Shown here in pieces: positions 51,113 to 61,551 of a stretch of 64,000 bases of DNA. The DNA lies in NCBI GenBank assembly GCA_029948255.1, contig JALIZF010001546.1, positions 299,501-363,500 on the forward strand. The letters run 5' to 3'. The notes below the pieces were generated by a model. The model did no database searches. It worked only from the letters and a program-made list of their open reading frames with translations, and was not told where the DNA came from. The position numbers were made by a program, and so were the translations under genes. Positions within the stretch are counted from its first letter, which is position 1; each line of letters starts with the position of its first letter. This DNA comes from Telmatactis stephensoni (taxonomy: Eukaryota > Cnidaria > Anthozoa > Actiniaria > Isophelliidae).

Positions 51113-51689
51113 ACAGCTACAGTAGAGTAAGGGGAATAATATCTTAATACAGTGGAAGTTTTGCTGTCAGAAAGTGCAGCGGCAAAAGTTGATATCGATT
51201 GGATGTGAAAATCATTTGGTGATAGAGCTCAGCTGAACTTGATTATATATATCCTATATCACTAGTTCAGAGTTTTATAACCATTAATTATTTATCTCCA
51301 AGTTTCCTTTCTTTATTGTACATTGATTGGAAATCGAACCTACTGCGATGAAGATGAAATAGATATAGACTTTATGAAAAGGCTTTGGTAAAGTAGTTTT
51401 CTTTTAATTATCTTCTCCCAGTGGCATCCAAATCCTCAACCTCAAGTCAGTGGCAGCATCAAGGTTTGTCTTAAAAAATGTAGCTGTGTAAAATTTCTTA
51501 TCTCTTACTTTGGCGATGATGAATATCAAGAGAAAATGAGGTACGAGAAGCCATCTACAGTACCGTATCAAACGTTAATTCTTTTTGTGTATGTTGTAAA
51601 GGAAATCGCAACATTATTTCAGTTTGAACACGATTGGCATTAGATAAGCCGTGAAAAAAACTCATCTTTCTTGCACATAATCAAAAGCG

Positions 51690-51750
51690 TTGACAAACAG
51701 ACAGACAGACAAACAGGCAGACAGAAAGACAGATAGACAGACAGACAGCT
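51690..51750. repeat. (CAGA)n microsatellite
   Basis: Imperfect acagacagacaaacaggcag repeats, the same unit as in the satellite at 2032. Confidence 0.85.
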
Positions 51751-53034
51751 AAGTATGGCGTAATGACTGAGTCACTTGATGTTACATTTTTAATTTTATT
51801 TTTTACAACATCACTAGAAAATACGAGCGGACATGTGCATTTGTAACGAGACACAAAATTCAACACATTTATGTTCTCAATTCAAATTAACAGAAAATAT
51901 ATGGGGCTAGAACTTTATTCCTATAGATAGCATAGTGACATCGTAGTTACAACACCTACACTGTTTCTCATTTTAATACAAAAACGATTTCTTGCCGGAC
52001 AGATTCATAATGCTTGTCTGAGTCATGCATCTATTACGTGCCCTATTTTTAGTACTGCTGCGTTATTCGTAATCACTTCCTAAGTTAAACTAACCGGATT
52101 AATACAACATGGATGGGACGGGACGGGACGGTCCGGGATTCGATTGGAAAATCCATTTATTTTGATCCTAAATTAAACCTAAAAATGTTTCAACTTGTTT
52201 TTTTTCAGAAGCACCAAAAAAAGCTTATGAATGACTTATTGCAGAAGAGCAATACATCGTCTTTGATAGGGATAGAAGTGTCGCCACGCCTATTTTCTGC
52301 TAACAAGGCTTTTGTGGTACTAGGCCGCCATTTTTGAAAGTCGTCTAGATCTATAGCTTAGTTTCTAAAATAAACCGTATTTGTAGATTTTATTTCAAAC
52401 TGTTGAATGAAAACCTTTTTGTTTCAAAAGAATGAAAACTAAACGTGCTGGAATATGTTCTTATGACAGAGAGGTGATATTACGAAACTATAAATTTTGA
52501 AGGTTTGAAAACAGGATTTTGTGCTCTGAAGAGTCGTTTGGGAGTGCCGCGCTCTGGTTGATTTGTTAGAAATTCAAAACAGTCCTTTTTGCTGTTGCTG
52601 ACCAAGTTTTCCTTCTTTTCAAATATAAAATCGGCTACTTACTCCGACTTAAAAATTTATTTTCCTTTTTTGAAATTTTGGAAAGTGATATACATTTCAA
52701 CTATTTTTTAGCATCTTCGTGGATAGATCTACCTTACGCAACGCGTAAAAGTTATCCAAGGTTAAGGCCGCTCGAAATTCTTCGTAAAACACTCGGCTAT
52801 CCCCTCTTGATTACTAATCGTCAATTCTACAGCCAACGCGTGTGTGTATTTGCCGGTAAAGCACTCACATCACTCTCAAACCCATAAATGTTTACTTGAC
52901 TACGCGGCAAGAGTCGTTATGGTAACGATTAATATCTTTCCTGGTCTGGCCTTGTAAGAATGTTATCATTATTAGATTTATGATCATCATCATCATCATC
53001 GAAGCAGTCATCTTGAATTTGGATACTGCCATTA
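51751..53034. other. 3' flank of the receptor tyrosine kinase gene
   Basis: No coding region is supported. A minus-strand AATAAA is at 52656-52661 (TTTATT on plus), about 375 bp after the kinase stop codon, and is a plausible polyadenylation signal. Confidence 0.35.
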
Positions 53035-56000
53035 TTAGCATAGTAAAAGTGAGTTGCCCTCTTCATGTTGGGCTCCACCACAGTCATCACGAGAATCTGA
53101 GTCGTGGTCTTCATCTTGGACATTATCACAGGGCACTGAGTAGTAATCCTTGTTTTCGTCGATATTACTAAAATCTAAATAAGGATTATCTTGTTGTAAC
53201 ATTTCTTCACATGTTTCGCGAAGTTCAACAAAGGAGGGCCTGTCATTTGGTTGTTGTTTCCAACATTTTTGCATGACAGCGTACCTGGAAAGACGTGACA
53301 CAATTAAGAAGAGCGCTATAGCAATGTAAATTATTTATAGATAACATCTTGTCAATTATTGCAATATTGGATGATTTTTCCATATGTATATATGTTACTT
53401 ACATCTCATCGGAAGACAACTCGGGTTTCTCCATTCTGTAACCTCGACTTAACTCTCGATAAAGATCGCCTGCGTCGATTGCTGCACATGGAGCTCCTCC
53501 TTTAAACCAGATAAAAAGAGTGAAAAACAAACAACCAAATTGAATAGACAAATTAACAAAATATTTCCTCCACAAATGAAAAAATTACACCCTGAAAACT
53601 CTCACGTTTTGAAATCCTTTTAATATAGCTTTCACACACATTTTAACTAGGGTATCGTTGATAACTGGGACGCGAATACGATGGACTTATTTTAGAAGTG
53701 TCAAGACGTATGTTAAAGCGATATCTACGTATTGAAATATCCTTTTGCATTAAGGAGTAAGGGTTTTCAGGGTTTAGCCTAATGTTAGTACACTGCAAAA
53801 ACGCGCAAGTAAATTCACTCAAAAACTTGAGTAACTCGTTGCACCCACAGTAACTCACTTATCTGGGTAAATTCACTCAGTTATTTGAGTAACTGAAATT
53901 AAATAACTGAGTAAATTTACTCGGATAAGTGAGTTACTGTGGATGTACCGATTTACTCAAGCTTTTGAGTGAATTTACTCGCGCCTTTTTGCACGACGAA
54001 CGAAAGCAGTGGTTTTTGCAGTGGTAAGACTATATTCTTGGGTTGCATGTGACGTCATCAAAAAGCTAAAGTCTAAACTATTCATGTAACCGTCACGTAT
54101 ATCGTAAAGACGCAGAAATATAGGCAAATTTGATTCAAATCGTACGACTTTAACTTTGTAAGAGATAAATAAGTTTGTGTTGGTAAATATTTGCATAGAT
54201 TAATGTGATTTTGGTCCTTCGTGTTACTGTCCGCCATGTTGGTGTACAAAGGTTGTGCACCAAGATGGCGGACCCATACATTTCACACCAAACAATGAAG
54301 ATATTTGATCGCTCGTTTCTCGTTATCAAATCATTCTTATGACTAAAAATTTCGTATAGATACAAACCGTCAACTGCTTTTTTTGATACAAGACATTTTA
54401 TTCAAAAATATTCTATATTAAGCCCGAAAAATTTTATGATGACGTCAGTGCAACCCAAGAACAGATTATAGATTATATAGCAACTAAACTAGCAGTTTCT
54501 ATTAGAAAGGGAAGTGCTGCGAGAATACGGTTTATGAAACTGAAGCCGCATGGAGTCATGTATGTGATATTTGCAATCTTCTTGTTTGGTGTCCAGTGAC
54601 TAGTGCTCTAATTCTTCTGTTTCATAGTTTAAGGCTTCAGTTTCAAATGCTAAATCTAACGTGCCAAATTCAATGCAAATAAGATAAAAACACAGCTTAA
54701 AACGCTTCAAAACCAGAAAAAAGCATACAAACCCACGAAAAGATAACATTTACTACATAATATGGCGAAAAAAATAATATTATTCCATGAGTGAGGATTC
54801 GAACCCGGCCCCATTCTATTTGCTACGCACTGCTCTAAATGATTGCTTGGGGTGCCTGTGGTACATCATCGCCAGTGAAATCCGAAAATCGACTTTCGAT
54901 ATGGTATGGATGACAACCCGCTGGGCGCATGTATCGTGTGTACCGAAATAATCAACAGTGAAATCCGAAGATGTCGATTTCTCAAGAATAGTAGGCTGCT
55001 CGCCGGCACTCGCAGCAATAATAATAAAATTCAAGAAAATTTGTGAATTGACAATAATACTTCAGTTGTTAAACAGCATTCAAAGAAATCTGTGAACGCT
55101 AAGAAGAGCAGAAGCTCATGGGGACTTAAAGTTAACAACTATAGTTCTATATAAAGAGAGATCATCTCGCTTTCATCAGATGTAGGGACCATTTTTCTAC
55201 AGGTGTACATGTAGAGATCATACAAAGTAATTAACGTAGCCATAAAGGTTAATCTATCAAAAAGGATTTATATAAAGCAAAACATTACCTAAAGTTATTA
55301 AAGTCAAAACGTCTCACCTAAAGTCATTATCTCCCACAGCAAGACACCAAATGACCATCTGATAAACAATAACAAATTATCATAAGACTATGATCGCAAA
55401 GTCTTTAGGAAATGCTAAATCATTTGTTTAGATCGGAAAATCAGTTGTCTCAACTAGATTGGATACATTACTACTTACCTCTTTTTGTTTGTTGTTTGGT
55501 TCGAATTCCTTTTTTAAAAATATTTGTCATTTTTTTAAAAGCTTTTTCGTGTTCCATTCGATTAATTATACCTTTTGTACTTACACGTCACTATGTATGG
55601 TGAACACAAGGTCGTGGATTGATTCTGGTGGCATCCATTTAATAGGTAGTTTCCACTGTACACGAGAACGATAGACCTTGTCTTTGTAGAGAGCTCGCGC
55701 CAGACCGAAATCTGACACTTTAACTTGTTTGTTGTCGGCCACAAGGACATTACGAGCGGCAAGATCTCGATGAACGAATCCCTTGGTGGATATGTACTCC
55801 TGTATTGGTAATTTAACATTAGATGTATTTGTATACCCCGCTGTCATGACACTTGTTATGTATGTCTCTTACTACGTTATCGTTCCTAACTTCCCTGAAA
55901 ATGATAAACAAGAGAAAGAACCAGGAGGGATGAGATGTCTCTATCGTGTCAGGCTTTGAATTCATGTTCAACGTTTTTTCTTTTCTGACTTTATTAGCGC

Positions 56001-59000
56001 CACATAGTAACCGCGGGACCAGATTGAGGGTCAGCACTATAGTTTCATATTTACTATACCAGAATGAAAAATACTAGACACTCATTGGGAATTTTTTTAC
56101 AGCGAGTCTGTTTCTTCGTTATCCAATTATCGGTTTCTTTGTGTAATAAATATTCTGTTTACTGCTTTTTAATCTTAGGTTTTGCTTTCCCGATCGCGGG
56201 ATGGCATCAGTTTAGTGCGGGACAAAAGCCGGTCTAGTCCTCCAACAACCTCCAACTCTTTACCAGCAAATAAGAGGTTTTATAGATTTTTTTTTCTAAG
56301 GGACTGGTCATAAAGTACAGGGGGGGGGGGGGGCGGGGGGGGGGGGGGGGTAAAACTAAAATTGGGTAGTAATGTTTTGCAATGACCCATTAAAAAATTT
56401 AGCTGAAAATGAAGTGGCCCAACCCAATCCCAAGGTCATGAAATAGTAATGACCCACCCCAGAATTTAATAATAGTATTTAACCAGTCAAAACTGCCAAA
56501 AAAATATAGCACTTGCCGAAGCGTAAGCCACTAAAATTTTTGTAGTAAAGGAGTTTATTTGCAAACTGCAGCTCATCCGGCAGTTGTTTTAAAATATTAT
56601 ATTTCCTTGTACCTACACGAGCGCGAAGCGCCGAGCCGCTCAGCAAAAATCTTGCAGTAAAGTAGATCCCAATGAGTGCTTTCCGGGTGATTTGAGTACT
56701 GAATTTCTAGTTAATAATACTTTTCAGATTCATATGCTTCAGTATTTCTAGGTTCGGTCTCGGTTTTCTCAGCACTCAGTCTCGGTCTCGGATTTTCGAA
56801 AAGCGTTAGTCTCGGTCTCGGATTTTCAAACAGGAGTCTCGACGTCTCAGTGAGTCTCGGATTATTTAATACAAAAAGAAAAGAATCATGATTCAGTTTA
56901 GTTTGTCATTAAAAGTTTGAAGTCTCTGATTTGTTTGTCATGTCCATTTTTATTTTCTAAGAGATTTTTTTTGTCTCAGGTTTTATTATTATCGTAAACC
57001 TTATATCAATCCTTCGAAGAAGTACGACTGGCTATTGACAACCATATAAGCCGCCACAAACTATTCGTTTCTAAGCCATGTGTGATAACATTTATTTTTT
57101 ATAATTTAAAAAACCTTTTTGCAATTGTTCAAGGTCAAATTTTGCTAATAGAAAAATGGAGAAATCCGAATCTTGCTGTAGCAGTTTTAAAGTCACATTC
57201 CGAGATAGAAAGGTAAGTATATTAACATAATGCCAATATAGTCGACATTCTTTTTGATACCCGAATATATAAAAATGCGTAAAATATGTCGTTTTGCTCA
57301 ACAAAATAATACAAATGTATTTTCCAATTGCAGAAACCCACCGTTAAGGTGGCTCGAAATAGTTTCCTAGTGAACACACTTCCACTTTTCGTTTCAGGAA
57401 ATAATAGGCTTCTTGAAGACGGATCCAAACGCCTTTTGCTCCAGTTGCTCGCCTTTTGCTCAGGCTTAGATGAAAGTTTGAAATGGTCTCAAGTTCCGCT
57501 TGATCGGCGTTACCTTGGGAACGATAAACAAATCAGTTTTTCTAAAATATCTCCTGTATTCGAGCAGCTCTAGACAAGTGGCAATATGGGCAATAAACTA
57601 CACACCAAGGCCAAGAAAATAGTACTAACATGCACAATTAAAACTTTTCTACCACGCCTATTTCGAGTAAATCGCATGACTTTTTTGAGGGTTTGTTTTG
57701 TTGATAAAGCTTAAGCAAGGCAAGGCACGCAATCCTCAGTGTTTGTGGGACATTTCAGTGTTGACCTTGTTGTTAAGAGTCAACTTTCCCACAGTACGGA
57801 GATTTTATTTCATGGAGCACTTTCGCTGAACTTTTAGCAGAGTTTTCACTTTGGCTTTCTGTGGCCTACTTAACAATGTATTTGCAATTACATTTTCAAG
57901 AATTTCTTCAAATTGATTAGAGCAGGCTTGATTGTTTAGCAATTTGAATTCAGAGCCTTGACTTTGTTTACTTGTTTTCTAGCAACTACAATCCCGCAAA
58001 AAATCTTTTGAGAACACTCAGGAATCTACAGTTGACAATTTGGTTAAGAAAGTTACTAGATATGGTATGCGTCAGGAGGATTTTGACAAGTACGAGACCT
58101 TGTCACTAGCAGAGTGCCTGTTACATCATGCACAGTCTGAAAACACCCCAAAGCAACAGCAGAAACCCACCATATTTTCTCAGTGTGGACTTTACCTGAA
58201 AGCGAGATCTCAAAGTTAATCAGTTTTATCGATTTCGCTAACAATGTCCACAACTTAACTTGTAATCCTGCAACCTTCCACCTTTTTTTCTTCTTTTGTC
58301 TAACTTGTAACTGTTTTCGTGGTAAATAAAAAACCTTGAACCTTGAAGATTTACTGCGAAATGTCGTCTCAAACTGCCACTTTTCTCGACACAACAGTTT
58401 ATAAAGGACCTAGATTCCCTAGTTCTCGAATCTTGGATGTTAATGAAAACCTTTTTTAAGCGGCCAACAGAAACTTTCCAGTTTTCCCACTTCTCATCAT
58501 ACCTACCCTTTTAGCGTTAATAAGGGTTTTGTCAAAGGAGAAGCTTTACGCCTACTTCGTAACAACTCTGTTCCTGAACCTTTTGAAAACGACAAACACA
58601 CCTTCGCAGAACGCACCCGAAAGTGTTTGAAAGATTCTATCAGAAGCAAAATTCACTGGAAGACAAGAAGCGCTTAGAAAACGAAACAAAACTGCTACCA
58701 TTTGTTACTACGTACAACCCAGCCGTACCGAACATCAAAAGCATCGTAATGAAGCACTGGCACCTCATCACTGGCAACCAGAACCTAAAAAGGATCTTCC
58801 CTGATCCTTCTTTCGTCTCTTACAAGAGGAATAAATCGCTTTCCAGACTCTCTAGTCAGAGCGAAAATCCCGAAAATAGACTAGATATTACTCTACCATA
58901 TAATTGTAGTTTGAAACTCATTGAGCATAGCGGCAGGGGAGTGGCAATATTACAACACTTTCAAATGTTTTCTCATGTTTGGAACCCTAATGAAAGGCTC

Positions 59001-59522
59001 GCACTCGTTTTTTGGGCTAGCTTCTGTACATTTGACCTGCATTGTGAAAATCAACGCAACGTACACTAATGAAAAGAAACAACGCTGAACAGCCGCTTGC
59101 CTAGAGACACCCCCTTCTCTCCTGGAAAGAATTAACTGAGAAGTCTTACCATTCCTGATGCCACTTGATAAGCAAAGGACACCAAATCTTTAGGTGTAAG
59201 GAGGTCATCCAGACAGATATCCATGTTTAAGTTTTCTTCCTTTAAACAAATCTGGTACACAAATAAGCTTATCTTGAGATAATTCAAGATTGGAAATGAA
59301 CAAAGTAAGCCTCCCCTCCTCCAATAGAGAATCTCACCTTATTTCTGTTAGATCTCAAGTAGCTGAGCAAGTTTCCTTTGGGTAAATATTCTAAAACCAG
59401 GAAATAAGGCTTGCTTAATGTACAACAACCCAATGTGTTCACAATATGCTTGTGGTGACCAAGTTTTTTCATAAGATTGATTTCGTTGGTAAATCCCTGC
59501 TTGTCATCAGAATCGCACAGTT
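53035..59522 (-). CDS. RTK exons: rest of kinase domain and C-terminal tail
   Basis: Exons 59522-59338 (NEINLMKKLGHHKHIVNTLG, hinge VLEYLPKGNLLSYLRS), 59239-59150 (DLLTPKDLVSFAYQVASGM), 55799-55585 (catalytic and activation loops, ARALYKDKVYRSRVQWKLPI), a 41-nt microexon 55358-55318 (WSFGVLLWEIMTL), 53499-53403 and 53284-53035 (CWKQQPNDRPSFVELRETCE). The tail has NPYLDF and DYYSVP, likely phosphotyrosine docking sites, and ends GNSLLLC. Introns of 1.8 and 3.4 kb hold foldback elements and a Penelope-like fragment. Confidence 0.92.
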
Positions 59523-61516
59523 CTACAGAACATAATCAATGAAACAAACTTGATTTTTAATCAAATATTTTTAACAGGTAGCAATATTGGAAATGACTGT
59601 ATGGAACTCTTTAAGACGGCTAAAATAAACAATGTATTGATAATGTTTCCAAACTATGCTTATTAGGGATTGTTCTTGTCTTTGTTCTTTGCTTTTTTGT
59701 TTTTGTTTTGTTCGCTCGTTTGTTTTTCATCGTTCGTTCGTTAGTTCGTTTGCTTGTAGCCCGAATAATAGCCATCCTATCCTTTCGCTCGCTCCAAAGA
59801 AGCTCCGCGAAAGAGATGTTTGAGCACAAGAGGCAAAAATTCCGTACCGATGACGTGACGCTACCAAGATCCAGGAAGTGATTCTGATTGGATGAGAAAG
59901 TTTTAGGTAAATTAGGCCGTAAAGACTCCTATTTCAGCTGTGAGTCCACAATCGTGAATATTTCGTCATATTATGAGTATTTTATTCTAAATTCTGTTTA
60001 CAATTGGTTAGAAAGGTCTAGTGATCTAGTAAAAGCTTTTTGCTGTAAGAAAATTGAAGAAATCGAGCAGAATGGCTTCTTTTCATGATGAAGTTTGCGG
60101 TTTGTTATTCATCACTTTTGCTGAATTTAATCCTGGTATAATAAGGTCACTTACGGAATTTTTGGCTCTCTGTTGCTCAGATATCTCTTTAACTCGGAGC
60201 AACTCCGGAAAGACGGTTGTTACTCAGGCTAGTTTGTTCGCTTTTTTGTTTGTTTTGTTTGTTTATTGATTGGTTGTTTTTTTCCCCTTTTATTTGTTTT
60301 CTCGTGTGTTCTGTCTTTCGGTCGTTCGTTCGTTCGTTTGCTTCTTTGTTCGTTCGTTCGTTAGTTCGCTCGTTGGTTGGATGGTGGATGGTTAGGCAGT
60401 TTATAATATAGAGGGCAAAATTACTCAATTCTGATTGGCTAATCAAGGGTTTTTCCCCCTTAATTCGGGGCCGTATTACTCGCACGCGATTGGTCGCTGG
60501 TCGCCTAGCAACATTCACACCATGAATATGAAAAACGCTCACAACCACTGGAAGTTTACTTGAAACGGTGCTGGTTTTGGACTACAAAATTACTTCTTGG
60601 AAGTAGTTTCTGAAAATTTCAAAAGCTTTTATGTTCATACAAGACTTCGAAACAATTCTTCACTGTAAATGAGCGGAACTTCAAGGTATTTGAGATAGTT
60701 TTATGAGTGATTTTTTGAAGTTTTGTTGTCAATGTCGAAGACTCGCTCACAGCTTCACGCACAATGCTACCACTGAGTTTTTGACTGCAAAAATTACATT
60801 TTTTTGAGTTTTTTAGGATGCCTCATAAGTTTTTGTGTTCATATAAGACTTCGAAACAATTATTTATATGAAATGAGCTGATTTTCAAAGTTATTAAGCT
60901 AATGTTAGGCATAAAATTTTGATTTTTTGCTGTGCATTTTGACTGACTTGGTCGGTGGTTTATTCTGACTCATAGAGAATAAAAACTTATTCCAGCTGAG
61001 AATCTGCAAAAAAATATATACAAGAAGATTGTCTTTTTTGTTTTTTGGGGCTTGAATTTGTTGGGCTTTGTATGTTGTCGCTCTACCTTGATTCGTTTGT
61101 TTTGTTTTTGTTGTTGGTTGGCTGGATTTTAAAGATAGTTAAAAAAACATTGTATGTTTTGATATAAATTAATTATATATCCATGAATGCAAACAATATT
61201 AGGTACCTTTTAAAGTTTTGACAGCGACAATACTGGCAACTTTTGTGGTCAGCTTCGATGAAGTCGCCCCCTTTAGCTTTTCTAAGATAACGGCTTCTTC
61301 TTTTGGCGGTGGCTGTTTCAATATCGCTTTGAATACTTTTGCAAAAGCCCCTTGACCCAACTCTTCTAGAAAGATAACGTTCTTGGAATCTACTTCCCAG
61401 TCGGCATTCATCTCGCTTTCAGTGTCATCGGCCGTTGTTGGAAAGTTCTCTTCTTCAGCCACCCCTGTCTGAACACTGGAAGTGGTGAAAAAAAAAACCC
61501 AACATTGTTTTATTAA

Positions 61517-61551
<35 letters not shown>

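Larger units (their letters stand above)
50190..51480 (-). repeat. Diverged tandem duplication (offset about 845 bp) of the GPCR 5' region
   Basis: Segments upstream of the intact GPCR reappear about 845 bp further on. The TM1 coding region near 50197-50275 matches 51043-51110, and 'gctgtgatgaagatgaaatagat' with following 'ttggtaaggcaattttcttt' near 50500-50570 matches 51346-51410. 'caacctcaaatcatg.cgagatcaagg' also recurs at 50605, 50728 and 51437. The second unit lacks the rest of the gene. Confidence 0.6.
55800..58499. other. RTK intron, left part
   Basis: Apart from the poly-G tract and GTCTCG repeat I see no gene. A TTCCCACA (CSL-type) octamer at 57786-57793 is probably chance. Confidence 0.4.

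Noticed and set aside
52678..52887. 69-codon frame between the GPCR and the RTK
   Set aside because: No family resemblance and no splice or conservation evidence. It overlaps the presumed 3' flank of the RTK gene.
57786..57793. CSL site TTCCCACA in the RTK intron
   Set aside because: Single site without a promoter context; about the frequency expected by chance.
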